64,000 nt of DNA from assembly GCA_001599355.1 (NCBI GenBank), contig BCGQ01000001.1, forward strand, positions 809,135 to 873,134, given 5' to 3'. The translations under genes were made by a program, and so were the position numbers. The stretch is from Nakazawaea peltata. Lineage: Eukaryota; Ascomycota; Pichiomycetes; Alaninales; Pachysolenaceae. Of this stretch, positions 53,567-63,628 are shown in pieces; within the stretch, counting starts at the first letter, position 1; each line of letters begins with the position of its first letter. The notes beneath the pieces are model-generated. The model did not search any database, was not told where the DNA came from, and saw only the letters and a program-made list of their open reading frames with translations.

Positions 53567-56500
53567 ATGAAACGGACAACGAACGAGTCAGATACGGCAT
53601 TGAAGAAGCGGAAGATTGAAGCTTTCCCTGAGTCCTTTCAAGAACTCGAGAAAATTCACTTCCGGTTGAATAGTTATTTCACGTTTCTCAGTAGTCGCAA
53701 GCATGTGATCACGACATTTGATATGATGAAAAGTTCGCTGGAGGCAAGCATTAAGAGACCATTGGAGTTGATAGACGTTGCAAAGCTTTGTTATTTACTT
53801 CCGCATGACATAGTTTTTGAGTACTGTGATGAGAACCAGTTCTTAGTAGAAGAGAAGAAGTTCACATATCGTAAGGGACATGAGCAGAAGGAAACTGATA
53901 TGTTTGAATTGAAAGATGATAATTATGATAATCACACTAAAGCTCTGCAGTTATTAGTGTTTGAATTTGTAGATGGGAATTTGAAGAAGTCAAAGACCAA
54001 GTTATATCACCGGTCTGAGATCAGACTTCCTGTGTATACTCCAGAGTCAATGAAGCTGTTAATTAAGAGAAGAGATGACAAATTTATTACCCTGGTGACG
54101 AACTTTCTAGAGAATTGTGAGAACCAGGGGATTCAGGACCCTATGTCAGAACTTAATAAACTCCTGGAACCACTCATACCTAAACCTAAAGAGTTCGTTG
54201 ACCTGATCGAAGAGATGATCAAAAATAGTGAGAAGAACAGACGTCAGAATCAAGATTTGCAAAGACCCCCAATTACCGATTTCATACAACATTTACAACA
54301 GACGAATTTCTATAGAAACCAAATTGTTCCAGATGGTGTGTTCACCATCCCAAGTAGAAAGGCAACTTATGAGGATCTTGAGTTCCCGTTATCACCTGAG
54401 ATCTGGCATGCTTTAGAGACTTCACAACACGTTGAAAACTTCTATTCTCATCAGCTGAAGGCATTGAACGAAATTCATAATGGTAAAAACGTAATTATTT
54501 CCACCTCAACTTCATCAGGTAAAACCTTAGTATATCAGGTACCTGTCATAAAAGCATTAGGTGATGATAATGAAGATATATCCTGTATGTACATTTTCCC
54601 CACAAAAGCATTGGCCCAGGATCAGAAACGTTCTTTGACAGAATTGTTATCTTACTTCCCCCAATTAGAGGACGTGGTAGTAGAGACTTTTGATGGAGAT
54701 ACAGAGAAGAATAAAAGAGATTATATTAAGAATAATGCTAAGGCTATCTTCACAAACCCAGACATGTTACATAACAGTATTTTACCTGCCCATCTGACCT
54801 GGAGAAAGTTCTTATCCAAGTTGAGGTACGTGGTGATTGACGAGATTCACATGTACAAAGGTTTATTTGGATCTCATGTGTCATTAATTATGAGAAGACT
54901 ACGTAGAATCTGTCATTGGTTGGGTAATACCAATTTACAGTTCATCTCTTGTTCTGCTACTTTAAAGAACCCAATGCAACACATGCATAATATCTTTGGT
55001 GTAGATGTTGAAGATATAGTACATATATCTGAAGATGGCTCACCATCTGGGGAGAAGCATTTGGTGGTTTGGAATCCTCCATATTTGAACCCAAGTGATC
55101 CTGCTAATGGTAGAGAGTCTCATATTGCTGAAACGTCCAAGATCTTAGTGGAACTGATGTTACAGAACATTAGACTCATCGCTTTCTGTGTAGTGAGGAA
55201 ACTGTGTGAGTTGCTTATGAAAGACGTTAGACTGAGACTTGAAAAAATAGGTAAGCCTGAGTTGATCAGTCAAGTCATGAGTTACAGAGGAGGATATTCT
55301 CCCTCAGATCGTCGTAAAATTGAGAAGGAGATGTTCAGTGGTAATTTAAAGGCAATCATTTCAACCAATGCTTTAGAATTAGGTATCGATATAGGTGTTT
55401 TGGATCTGGTGTTGATATGTGGGTTCCCCATTACGATGGCGAACTTCCACCAACAAAGTGGTAGAGCTGGTAGAAGAAATAAAGACTCGTTGACCTTAGT
55501 AATAGGAGGTAATAACCCAGCTGACCAACATTATATGAAACATCCGGATCTTATGATGCAGCATGACTATCAAGATTTACTTTTGGATTTTGACAATTTA
55601 CTTGTGCTTGAAGGACATGTTCAGTGTGCTGCATTTGAGCTACCTTTACTTGATTTAGCTGAAGAGTCTCATTGGTTTGGTGATCTACTGAAGCTCGAGA
55701 AGGTCTGCTCTGAGAGGTTATTGTTTGATCCAAATACTGGTAGATATCATGTTCATAATAGGTTTTTACCTTGGCCTGCAAGTAATGTCTCGATCAGAGC
55801 CATTGAGGAAGATTATTATGCGGTTGTAGATGTCACTAATGGTAGAAATGTAGTGATAGAAGAAGTTGAAGCATCAAGAACTTCTTTTACCTTGTACGAT
55901 GGTGGAATATTCATCCATCAAGGTTATCCCTATTTAGTTCGTGAGTTCAACTCCGATGAGAAGTATGCCAAGGTAGAAAGAACTAGCGTAGAATGGACGA
56001 CAAGTCAACGTGACTTCACAGATGTGGATCCCAAGGAGATCGAATTGATAAGATCGTTGAGAGGCACTTCTGACGTTCCTATCTATTTTGGAAAGATCGA
56101 GACTACGATTGTGGTGTTTGGATTTTTCAAAATGGATCCACAACAGAGAATTTTGGATGCTGTCGAAGTGAATAACCCCCCAATTACTATACATTCGAAA
56201 GGAATTTGGATTGATATACCCAACAAAGCATTGGAGTTGATCAAATTCAAGCATTTGAGCGTTCCTCTGGGTATTCATGCTCTGCAACATGCTATCATCT
56301 CTCTTTTACCTTTATTTATTGTTAGTGGATCCGATGAGATCCAATCTGAATGTAAGGCTCCAGAGAAAGAATTTGCTACTAGGCAAACTCAGAGGAAGAG
56401 ACCCCTGAGGTTGATTTTTTACGATGCCAAGGGGGGTCAATGGGGATCTGGATTACTGACTAAGCTGTTTGACAACATTGACCAGATTTTGGAGGACAGT

Positions 56501-56953
56501 CTCACTAGAATTATGGAATGTCCATGCGATTGGGGGTGTCCAGACTGTGTGGCAGGTCTGTTTTGTAAAGAGAACAATTTGGTTTTGTCAAAACCTGCCG
56601 CATTGATTATCTTGAGTGTTATATTAGGCAAGGAAGTCGATTTGGATACCATCTTGACAGGGCCTGAACCCAACATGCCGGATATTGTTGTGGAGACAAT
56701 TGTTCCCGTGACAACTCATGTCAAATTTTCTCCTGATTTGGAAATCATAGATGTCAAAGCACTGGAGAAACCTTTAAAAGAGATTCCAAAAGACGAGGTT
56801 GTCCAAATCATTAAAGAGAACACTGTACTGGGAGACACGATTATTAAACAAGAAGAGCCAGAGCTCAAGATTGAGAATTCTGGTGATGAGCAAAACATTG
56901 AAGATGAGTTTTCAGATGATCTCGATTCAGAAATAGCAAATTTACCAAAATAG
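53567..56953 (+). CDS. HRQ1: RecQ4-family DNA helicase Hrq1
   Basis: 1128 residues from the ATG at 53567; an in-frame GTG at 53546 is not used. Hrq1 is a 3'-5' helicase for crosslink repair and telomere maintenance. Helicase motifs: STSTSSGKTLVYQ (Walker A), FPTKALAQDQKR (Ia), VVIDEIHMYKG (DEIH box), FISCSATLKNP (III), STNALELGIDIG (V) and QQSGRAGRRNK (VI). The C-terminal DUF1998-type domain has the four-Cys cluster ECPCDWGCPDCVAGLFC. An acidic tail ends the protein. The CTG codon in YSHQxKALNEI corresponds to Ala in the yeast segment I recall (SHQADALN). S. cerevisiae Hrq1 has 1077 residues. Confidence 0.95.
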   Translation: MKRTTNESDTALKKRKIEAFPESFQELEKIHFRLNSYFTFLSSRKHVITTFDMMKSSLEASIKRPLELIDVAKLCYLLPHDIVFEYCDENQFLVEEKKFTYRKGHEQKETDMFELKDDNYDNHTKALQLLVFEFVDGNLKKSKTKLYHRSEIRLPVYTPESMKLLIKRRDDKFITLVTNFLENCENQGIQDPMSELNKLLEPLIPKPKEFVDLIEEMIKNSEKNRRQNQDLQRPPITDFIQHLQQTNFYRNQIVPDGVFTIPSRKATYEDLEFPLSPEIWHALETSQHVENFYSHQLKALNEIHNGKNVIISTSTSSGKTLVYQVPVIKALGDDNEDISCMYIFPTKALAQDQKRSLTELLSYFPQLEDVVVETFDGDTEKNKRDYIKNNAKAIFTNPDMLHNSILPAHLTWRKFLSKLRYVVIDEIHMYKGLFGSHVSLIMRRLRRICHWLGNTNLQFISCSATLKNPMQHMHNIFGVDVEDIVHISEDGSPSGEKHLVVWNPPYLNPSDPANGRESHIAETSKILVELMLQNIRLIAFCVVRKLCELLMKDVRLRLEKIGKPELISQVMSYRGGYSPSDRRKIEKEMFSGNLKAIISTNALELGIDIGVLDLVLICGFPITMANFHQQSGRAGRRNKDSLTLVIGGNNPADQHYMKHPDLMMQHDYQDLLLDFDNLLVLEGHVQCAAFELPLLDLAEESHWFGDLLKLEKVCSERLLFDPNTGRYHVHNRFLPWPASNVSIRAIEEDYYAVVDVTNGRNVVIEEVEASRTSFTLYDGGIFIHQGYPYLVREFNSDEKYAKVERTSVEWTTSQRDFTDVDPKEIELIRSLRGTSDVPIYFGKIETTIVVFGFFKMDPQQRILDAVEVNNPPITIHSKGIWIDIPNKALELIKFKHLSVPLGIHALQHAIISLLPLFIVSGSDEIQSECKAPEKEFATRQTQRKRPLRLIFYDAKGGQWGSGLLTKLFDNIDQILEDSLTRIMECPCDWGCPDCVAGLFCKENNLVLSKPAALIILSVILGKEVDLDTILTGPEPNMPDIVVETIVPVTTHVKFSPDLEIIDVKALEKPLKEIPKDEVVQIIKENTVLGDTIIKQEEPELKIENSGDEQNIEDEFSDDLDSEIANLPK

Positions 56954-57159
56954 CTACAATTTGAAATAGAAAGATGAGCAAAACTCGTTAATTATATACA
57001 TAATTAATATACGCATGAACTAACATACATACATGTTATATAAAGAATAAGCATTCTGTGATCTAAAAAAAGTGTTTTTTTGAATGTTGCTTGCCAGCCA
57101 TGGAAGCCCAATAGAGACTAATGTTAAATTAATAAATTCGAATACTAAAGGGAAACCAT

Positions 57160-57642
57160 TTACTCTTGAGAAACAGCAGTCAAGATGTCAGAGTCACCAG
57201 CATCGGTGATAGCCAAGACACCGACTCTGAATAATCTACCACAAGCGGTACCCAACTCGTTGTTACCACCTGGGAAGTAGTAAACTTGAGTCTTGGACAA
57301 CATGGCGTAGTACTCCAACTCGGACTTTCTCAAGGTTGGGGTGTTGGCAGCGATGATAATCAACTTAGCCTTACCTTGTCTAATAGACTTGACGGTAGAC
57401 TTGTAACCCAAGGTGTACTTACCAGACTTAATAGTCAAAGCCAACTTGGAGTTGATGTTATCAGCGTTCTTCTTAACTTTTGGGGCCTATAAAATTAGTT
57501 AGTATAAACATTCCCACTTTCTTTAGATCCGAAGCAGATGCTCTATTCTCTAAACACCATGTTCATATGTGCATATATCCATTATAACACAATCCACGAG
57601 TTCCAGTGACATCCATATGCTTCTTTAAAATATACTGACCAT
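57160..57642 (-). CDS. RPL30: 60S ribosomal protein eL30, spliced after the ATG
   Basis: Exon 1 is the ATG alone (57640-57642); intron 57487-57639; exon 2 57160-57486; 109 residues (S. cerevisiae 105). Exon 2 starts [20 protein letters not shown] and contains [39 protein letters not shown] and [20 protein letters not shown], an unmistakable eL30. The donor is the rare GTCAGT, as in S. cerevisiae RPL30; branch site TACTAAC at 57498-57504 and acceptor TTTTATAG. Splitting after the start codon is also the S. cerevisiae arrangement. The leader forms the L30-binding kink-turn, so autoregulated splicing is expected. No CTG codon is used. It is divergent from RPL24. Confidence 0.93.
57487..57639 (-). 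other. 153-nt RPL30 intron with GTCAGT donor
   Basis: Begins GTCAGTATAT immediately after the ATG and ends TACTAACTAATTTTATAG, with 12 nt from branch adenosine to AG. The non-consensus donor is shared with S. cerevisiae RPL30, where L30 protein bound to the leader blocks progress of U1-bound pre-mRNA to U2 recruitment. Confidence 0.85.
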
Positions 57643-57675
57643 CTCTGCGTTTGTATATTAAATTACACTCCGGTC
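57637..57675 (-). promoter_or_regulatory. L30-binding kink-turn in the RPL30 pre-mRNA
   Basis: On the minus strand GACCGGAGTGT (57675-57665) pairs with ACGCAGAGATGGTC (57650-57637). The helices are GACC/GGTC and GTGT/ACGC, and between them lies an asymmetric purine-rich internal loop GGA / AGAGAT. The start codon and the first intron bases (GTC) form part of the structure. Helices, loop and position match the L30 autoregulatory element known from S. cerevisiae, as I remember it. The apical loop here is longer (14 nt). Confidence 0.85.
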
Positions 57676-58124
57676 TTAACGATAATGTAGATACTAAAAT
57701 AAGATGAGAATAGTAAAGGGGCGAAAATATTTTTCTTTATATGAAAAATTTTTCCCTGTAAAACTGCACTAGAGTAGATGGAGCTAGTTTAGCATATTAC
57801 AATTATTAAAAGGAATCCAGCTCTTTCCTAATTCTGATTGTAGTCTGAGATTTACGCGCAAAATGATATTATCTACCATACAAAATCACTTTTTCACAGT
57901 CACAGTCACATCTCCCAGTTTAGTGCGCGGTAACCTGCTCTGTTATAGTTGAGACAGCCCCTATTCTTTAACTACTGAAAATTTTTTTTTTCGTGTGTGG
58001 GACTGGCCTCTCGAAAAGTTGGAAAAAACGAAGTTTTTTTCCCTTGTTCATATAGATTAATTTGTATTTGAAGTCTAAATTGATATTTATTTCAAACATC
58101 AATAAGTAAAGATTAAATTACGCA
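57643..58124. promoter_or_regulatory. Divergent RPL30-RPL24 promoter with paired HomolD boxes
   Basis: 482 bp between the two ATG codons. Two overlapping copies of CAGTCACA, the HomolD ribosomal-protein promoter element of S. pombe and many ascomycetes, occur at 57897-57904 and 57903-57910. They are about 215 bp from the RPL24 ATG and 255 bp from the RPL30 ATG. A T-run at 57983-57992 precedes RPL24. No Rap1-type ACACCCATACATT site was noticed. Confidence 0.55.
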
Positions 58125-58586
58125 ATGAAGGTTGAAGTTTGTTCATTCTCCGGTTCCAAGATCTACCCAGGTAGAGGTACCTTGTTTGTCCGTGGTGACT
58201 CCAAGATTTTCAGATTCCACTCTTCCAAGTCTGCTTCCTTGTTCCACCAAAGAAAGAACCCAAGAAGAATCTCTTGGACTGTTTTGTACAGAAGACACCA
58301 CAAGAAGGGTATTACCGAAGAGGTTGCCAAGAAGAGATCTAGAAAGACCGTCAAGCACCAAAGAGCTGTTGTCGGTGCTTCTTTGGAGTTGATCAAGGAG
58401 AGAAGATCCCAAAAGCCAGAACAAAGAAAGGCCGCCAGAGAGGCTGCTGTCAAGGCTGACAAGGAAAAGAAGAAGGCTTTGAAGGCTCAAAAGAAGGCTG
58501 ACAAGGCTGCTGGTATCGCTGGTTCCAAGTTCTCTAAGCAACAAGCTAAGGGTGCTTTCCAAAAGGTCCAAGCTACTTCCCGTTAA
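58125..58586 (+). CDS. RPL24: 60S ribosomal protein eL24
   Basis: 153 residues (S. cerevisiae 155). The N-terminal domain [20 protein letters not shown] then [20 protein letters not shown] is the conserved eL24 fold, followed by [20 protein letters not shown] and [20 protein letters not shown]. The C-terminal helix is Lys/Ala-rich and ends [17 protein letters not shown]. It forms bridge eB13 to the 40S subunit. Codon use is extreme: Leu only TTG, Ala only GCT/GCC, no CTG at all. Unlike S. cerevisiae RPL24A/B, no intron interrupts this copy. It shares its promoter with RPL30. Confidence 0.98.
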   Translation: MKVEVCSFSGSKIYPGRGTLFVRGDSKIFRFHSSKSASLFHQRKNPRRISWTVLYRRHHKKGITEEVAKKRSRKTVKHQRAVVGASLELIKERRSQKPEQRKAAREAAVKADKEKKKALKAQKKADKAAGIAGSKFSKQQAKGAFQKVQATSR

Positions 58587-59353
58587 GTCTCCCCAACTGC
58601 AATTAGGTTTGTTTTCTAACTTATACTGAAAAAAAACATAATAAAGATTTTAATCAGAATATAATGAAGGAAGGATATGCTGACAAATGAGATCAGGTGA
58701 CTGATCATATATGTGATGTCATTTGGTTTTTGTTATCATGTCCGGTGTAGCATTAGAGTATATGATTTGGCGAATACAAGTATAGTTTCAGCAAATGGTT
58801 TCAAGAAAGAGGGTTTATAATCGAGAAAGAGTGGAATGACAGTGGTCTCAAGACTTGTCGTATTACTTGATTAATGATTAGTGATACTCTTTCTAGTCCA
58901 GTTGATACTGTCCTTGTGAAGTCAGTAATTATACCAAATAATTGTAAACTATCTATATATATGGTTCGTTGAATTGTATATAATTACTAACAAGTAGGAA
59001 AGAGGAAGGTTTCAGGCTGGGATTTCGGCTGGAGTTACGGCTGGGGCTGTCAGAGGTGGTTTAGTGGGTTAGAAGCTTCCTTTCCGGACCTAATTCCCTT
59101 ATATGTAGTCTCTAACATACTCTAACAAGGTTGTCAGGATCGTACTCCACCACCTTCAATAACCCTCCTAACCCACTCATCCGTAATCCTCACCCCTCCT
59201 CCCATAATAAGTGCCAATACAAATTTTCTCATAGTAATCTACAGGTAAAAGGCTAAAATTTTTTCTAAAGAGAAGCAGATCCAGGTGGAACATTAGGTGG
59301 AGTATCAGCTGGAGCATCAGACAGGCAACAGTATAGACCTGGAAAAGCTGAAG
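58587..59353 (+). other. Intergenic region between RPL24 and KAE1
   Basis: 767 bp. A perfect hairpin GATCAG-GTGA-CTGATC lies about 110 bp after the RPL24 stop. The rest is AT-rich with a C-rich stretch at 59148-59210, 145-205 bp upstream of KAE1. The in-frame GTG at 59297 upstream of KAE1 is not taken as a start. No RNA gene seen. Confidence 0.45.
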
Positions 59354-60472
59354 ATGGCACCAAACTTGGATAAATATGCCAAACCTGGCAAGAATTACTA
59401 CATTGCACTTGGTTTAGAAGGGTCTCTGAACAAGTTAGGAGTAGGAATAATACGACATGAATTAGGAGAGTTAACGCCTAGTAATAAAGCAACGATATTG
59501 AGTAATATCAGAGACACATATAATCCTCCTCCAGGAGAAGGATTCTTACCTAGAGATACTGCTAGACATCATAGAAACTGGGTTGTAAGATTGATAAAGA
59601 GATCATTGCTGGAGTCGGGATTGAAAGGATCTGATTTAGATGTGATTTGTTTCACCCAAGGTCCTGGAATGGGGGCTCCATTACAAAGTGTTGTCATTGC
59701 CGCAAGAACGTTATCTCAATTATGGGAAATCCCATTAGTAGGTGTTAATCATTGTATTGGTCATATTGAGATGGGTAGAGAAATCACCGATGCTCAAAAT
59801 CCCGTTGTCTTATATGTGAGTGGAGGTAATACTCAAATCATTCTGTATTCGAAACAATGTTATAGAATCTTTGGAGAAACATTGGATATTGCAATTGGTA
59901 ATTGTCTTGATAGGTTTGCTCGTGTCTTGAGAATCCCTAACGATCCAGCTCCAGGTTATAATATCGAACAATTACTGAAGAAAGGTAAACATCTTGTCGA
60001 ATTACCATACACCGTAAAGGGAATGGATATGAGTATGAGTGGAATCTTGGAGTATGTTGAGACTTTGGCAAGTGACTTGTTCAAGAAGAAGAAGAACAAA
60101 CTTCTTATCGCCGAGGAAGATGGTGAAGATATCACCGTTGAAGATTTATGTTTCTCCTTACAAGAATGTCTTTTTGCCATGTTGGTGGAAATCACCGAAA
60201 GAGCTATGGCTCACGTCAACTCTAACCAAGTATTAATTGTAGGTGGTGTGGGATGTAACTTAAGATTACAAGAGATGATGCTGATCATGGTTAAAGATAG
60301 AAACGGAAGTATCTATGCTACAGATGAAAGATTCTGTATCGATAATGGAATTATGATCGCGCATGCTGGTTTGTTGCAATACAGAATGGGTGATACTACA
60401 GAGATTTCCAATACTGTGTGCACACAAAAATTTAGAACTGATGAAGTGCATGTTAAATGGAGAGATGATTGA
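59354..60472 (+). CDS. KAE1: KEOPS complex tRNA t6A threonylcarbamoyltransferase
   Basis: 372 residues from the ATG at 59354 (S. cerevisiae 386). It transfers threonylcarbamoyl to A37 of ANN-decoding tRNAs. The ASKHA-fold motifs are clear: [42 protein letters not shown] (metal-binding His pair), [46 protein letters not shown] and [14 protein letters not shown]. Five CTG codons (GSxNKLGVG, SLxESG, QLxKKGK, QIIxYS, EMMxIM) sit where I recall Ala in yeast Kae1. GSANKLGVG in particular is near-invariant, making this gene one of the best witnesses for CUG-Ala. Confidence 0.97.
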   Translation: MAPNLDKYAKPGKNYYIALGLEGSLNKLGVGIIRHELGELTPSNKATILSNIRDTYNPPPGEGFLPRDTARHHRNWVVRLIKRSLLESGLKGSDLDVICFTQGPGMGAPLQSVVIAARTLSQLWEIPLVGVNHCIGHIEMGREITDAQNPVVLYVSGGNTQIILYSKQCYRIFGETLDIAIGNCLDRFARVLRIPNDPAPGYNIEQLLKKGKHLVELPYTVKGMDMSMSGILEYVETLASDLFKKKKNKLLIAEEDGEDITVEDLCFSLQECLFAMLVEITERAMAHVNSNQVLIVGGVGCNLRLQEMMLIMVKDRNGSIYATDERFCIDNGIMIAHAGLLQYRMGDTTEISNTVCTQKFRTDEVHVKWRDD

Positions 60473-60828
60473 TATATAGAATATAATGCATATATTAGGA
60501 TAAGTATAGGGTTAAGTAGGGATGAGGGTAAGAGAATAGAAGAAGCTCGGATATTTTCAGACAGATGAGTCTTCTCAATTATTGAATTCTCTACAATAAA
60601 GTCTCCTTCTCTCACATCCCCCCTTCCCCTCTCCTTTACTTCTACCCCTACCCTACCCCCATTACCCCCTTTATCACCCAATTAATTCCCTAATTAATTT
60701 CCTAATTGATCTTTTTCCTTTCCCCCCTTTACGCTGTAAAAGTAATTTTCTTAGCTTTTTATTTCCGCGCGTTTGTTTATTTATTTACCTTCCTCATCGA
60801 CTACACCAGATATCAACAACACCACGCC
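60473..60828 (+). other. Intergenic region upstream of SPC34
   Basis: 356 bp. C-rich runs at 60617-60680 (CCCCCCTTCCCCT, CCCCTACCCTACCCCC) lie about 150-210 bp before the SPC34 ATG. ATTAATTCCCTAATTAATTTCC is a small direct repeat at 60681-60702. No gene seen. Confidence 0.5.
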
Positions 60829-61605
60829 ATGTCCATAAGTGAGTCTCTTGACTCAATTAACAGATCATCCGAGTCCATAAAGAGCTTATACTTTGCGCCA
60901 TCCGGGATTTTTGCCAACGCCCTCACTTTAAAACCAGATATCACAAAGTTAATCAGAGATGCTCAAGATCACGAAGCGCTGCTTTATGTAGAGAATAAAG
61001 AATTAGAAGAGGCAAGAAGAGTCGATGGAACGAAAAGTTATATGGAATATGTGAGAGTCGACTCAGGGGACGCCGAGAATGAGGGTGAGAACGACGGTGA
61101 CGCCGATCAAAATAACAGAGAAAAGAACCCAAGACCGCCGGCCGTGAGGGTACCCGATGTAAAGATCGGAGCGGTAATCGAGAATGAGGATTATAAGATT
61201 CAGAAACAATTAGCACAGTTAAATAACAATTATCAGAATTACTCGGTGGATCTGCTTATTCTGGAAGTGAAAGAGTTGGTCACCTCGAATTTCTCCGTCT
61301 TAAACGGTAGATCTGATATATTGTTAGCTTTGGAGGAGAAGGCTCATAAATTCTCCCAGTTAAATCATGATATTGGAGAATTAGAAAAACTGGTCGAATC
61401 TAATAAGACAAAATTATCACTGATCAATAGGAGATACAATGGGAATGAAATGGAAGTGGATGAAGAAGAGCTGTCAACTGCTCCAAAACAACTTGCCAAA
61501 GATCTCATTCTGCAAGAAGAAGAAGAGATAAGGCAACTTGAACTGAAACTTAGTAACCGTAAGAAAGAAGATAAACAAATAAGTGATAGTATAGTTAATG
61601 AATAA
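60829..61605 (+). CDS. SPC34: DASH/Dam1 complex subunit Spc34
   Basis: 258 residues from the ATG at 60829; an in-frame stretch upstream to 60706 is hydrophobic, pyrimidine-rich sequence and not coding. The N-terminus SISESLDSINRSSESIKSLY followed by FAPSGIFANALTLKPDITKLIRD matches the conserved Spc34 domain (yeast: SLYFKPPGIFHNAI, then DITRLIKD). An acidic, variable middle leads to a coiled-coil C-terminus (LILQEEEEIRQLELKLSNRK) that resembles the Spc34 end. The Dam1 ring couples kinetochores to microtubule tips. S. cerevisiae Spc34 has 295 residues. It is convergent with CCT7, with 26 bp between stops. Confidence 0.92.
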   Translation: MSISESLDSINRSSESIKSLYFAPSGIFANALTLKPDITKLIRDAQDHEALLYVENKELEEARRVDGTKSYMEYVRVDSGDAENEGENDGDADQNNREKNPRPPAVRVPDVKIGAVIENEDYKIQKQLAQLNNNYQNYSVDLLILEVKELVTSNFSVLNGRSDILLALEEKAHKFSQLNHDIGELEKLVESNKTKLSLINRRYNGNEMEVDEEELSTAPKQLAKDLILQEEEEIRQLELKLSNRKKEDKQISDSIVNE

Positions 61606-61631
61606 TTGGTATTTATTTCTTTTTATATAAC

Positions 61632-63296
61632 TTAGGCTGGAATACCTCTACCTCTACCTGGAGCACCACCACCTTGAGCTATACTTTGATTTGGAGCGGA
61701 ACTTTCCTTATTTGTGATGGTTTCATCAACACTTAAGATCAAATTGGCCAGTTCACATGCACTTTGAATAGCATTGATCTTGACTAAACTTGGTTCCCAA
61801 ACAAAGCTCTCCATATTATCTCCGACAGACTCTTCTTCGAAGTCGATACCGAACCAAGTTTCACCCTTAGCATGAGCAGATCTCAATTTGTTCAACAAAT
61901 CGGTACCATCGAAACCAGAGTTCTCACACAATTGTCTTGGGATAACTTCTAACAGCTTAGCAAATGCAGATATTATTAATTGTTGTTTGCCTGGAATCTT
62001 TTTAGAGTAGTCTCTTAAGTATTTGGATAATTCCATCTCGATTGCACCACCACCGGCGACAACACTGTTGTTTTGGACGGCTCTCTTTACGATCATAATG
62101 GCATCATGTAAGGATCTTTCAACTTCAGCAATAACTTGCAGAGCTCCACCTCTTAAGATTAAGGTACATGTTTTCAGCTCAGGACAACCTTTGAATAAAT
62201 TGTAACGTTCATTACCGATTTGAACCTCTTCGAAAGAGCTACAAGTACCTAAATGTTCAGGCTTGATATCGGAGGTAGTCGATTGGATAGAACCTCCGAC
62301 AGCTTGGATGACTCTTTCAATATCTTCAGCTGCTACTCTACCGGCACAGAAGATATTTCTATCGGCAAAGTATTGAGTCAGTAAATCTCCAATTGGTAAT
62401 TTAGACAAGACAATATTAGCTCCAGTGTTAACTATCAGTTCCAATTTATCAAAGATGATTTGCCATTCAGCATCGACAATAGCTTGATAATCGTCGACTT
62501 GTTCTATTCTTACCTCGGCATTATCCTTCTCTGCTTTCAATTCTAATTCGACATTAAGTGTTAAGATCTTTGGGTCTGTGAATTTCTTTGGTTGTTGTTC
62601 GAATCCAGCGTAGGAGAAAGTCTTCTTAAAAGCGACACCATCAATGAACAAGGAATCTTCCATACCACCACCTGGAACCTTCTTAATACCGATCAAATCT
62701 TCATTCAAATCATCTTGATCAAGTGATAAAACTGCATCGACAACCATCTTGGTGAAAAATTCCGAATTATTATTAATCAATTTAGAAGACATCAGAGTTT
62801 TAGCACATCTTTCTAACAATTCTCTGAACTTGACTTCATTCAGTTTATCTTTGGAGATTTCAACGGCCAATTCTTTAATTCTTTGAACAGCTAATTGACA
62901 CAGTTTAGAATAACCTTTAGTAACGACATGAGAAGATATTCCTTCTTCGATAAAACTCTTGGATTCTTTCAAAAATTCACCAGCCAACAAAGTGACAGAG
63001 GTGGTACCATCACCAACTTCCAGATCTTGAGCACGTGAAATATCGACTAACACTTTAGCAGCAGGATGAACAACGTCGAGTAATTTCAAGATTGTAGCAC
63101 CATCATTGGAGATCGTAGTTCTGCCATTGCCATCGACAATCAATACATCGGATCCCAATGGGCCCAAAGTAGGTTTCAATGTGTCTTGGATAGCGATACA
63201 GGCATTGATATTGGAGATAATTTGTCCTCTTCCTTGAGAGGTGTCGGTTCCCTCTTTCAAGACGACAACTGTAGGTGTTTGACCTCCGAAATTCAT
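61632..63296 (-). CDS. CCT7: Cytosolic chaperonin TRiC/CCT subunit eta
   Basis: 554 residues (S. cerevisiae 550), minus strand. [18 protein letters not shown] is the eta-subunit start. The ATPase motifs are present: [39 protein letters not shown] and [13 protein letters not shown]. The apical segments [13 protein letters not shown] and [17 protein letters not shown] are specific to CCT7, and the tail is [11 protein letters not shown]. It folds actin, tubulin and WD proteins in a 16-mer. CTG codons in RAQDxEVGDGTT, CAKTxMSSKL, CPExKTCTL and ACExANLIL fall at positions that are Ala in yeast Cct7; the first is nearly universal among group II chaperonins. Confidence 0.98.
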   Translation of the reverse strand: MNFGGQTPTVVVLKEGTDTSQGRGQIISNINACIAIQDTLKPTLGPLGSDVLIVDGNGRTTISNDGATILKLLDVVHPAAKVLVDISRAQDLEVGDGTTSVTLLAGEFLKESKSFIEEGISSHVVTKGYSKLCQLAVQRIKELAVEISKDKLNEVKFRELLERCAKTLMSSKLINNNSEFFTKMVVDAVLSLDQDDLNEDLIGIKKVPGGGMEDSLFIDGVAFKKTFSYAGFEQQPKKFTDPKILTLNVELELKAEKDNAEVRIEQVDDYQAIVDAEWQIIFDKLELIVNTGANIVLSKLPIGDLLTQYFADRNIFCAGRVAAEDIERVIQAVGGSIQSTTSDIKPEHLGTCSSFEEVQIGNERYNLFKGCPELKTCTLILRGGALQVIAEVERSLHDAIMIVKRAVQNNSVVAGGGAIEMELSKYLRDYSKKIPGKQQLIISAFAKLLEVIPRQLCENSGFDGTDLLNKLRSAHAKGETWFGIDFEEESVGDNMESFVWEPSLVKINAIQSACELANLILSVDETITNKESSAPNQSIAQGGGAPGRGRGIPA

Positions 63297-63628
63297 CTCT
63301 TGATCTTTAGTGGTCTGGTTCTTTGAGGTTTAAAGGTAGCGATTAAACGCCCCCATTAAATCAGTGAGGAAAATTTTTTTTGTCGACGCGTTAAATTGGG
63401 AGGTACACGACGAAATGAGGGAGGTTTGGGGTGCGCGGGAATGGGGGTGCGCGGGAAGTGGGCGGAGAATGGGTGGGAGTAGGCGAAGGATAGGCGGAGG
63501 ATAGGCGGAGAGTAGGCGGAGAATGGGTGGGGAGGAGGTGGAGGAGAAAGAGGAACTAGACCGAGGGGCAGATGAGGACTAGCCCCAGCATAGATGCTAC
63601 AACATTCAAAATAATATTTACAGATTGA
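63297..63628. other. CCT7 promoter region with G-rich repeats
   Basis: 332 bp. On the plus strand a duplicated GGTGCGCGGGAA (around 63430-63458) is followed by four 11-bp units of the form AGGATAGGCGG (63486-63529). The CCT7 coding strand is thus C-rich here. No gene seen; the MDV1/CAF4 3' end lies at the far side. Confidence 0.6.

Noticed and set aside
60706-60828. Hydrophobic N-terminal extension of SPC34
   Set aside because: Translated pyrimidine-rich leader; Spc34 proteins start as MxxSLDxxI, matching the ATG at 60829.
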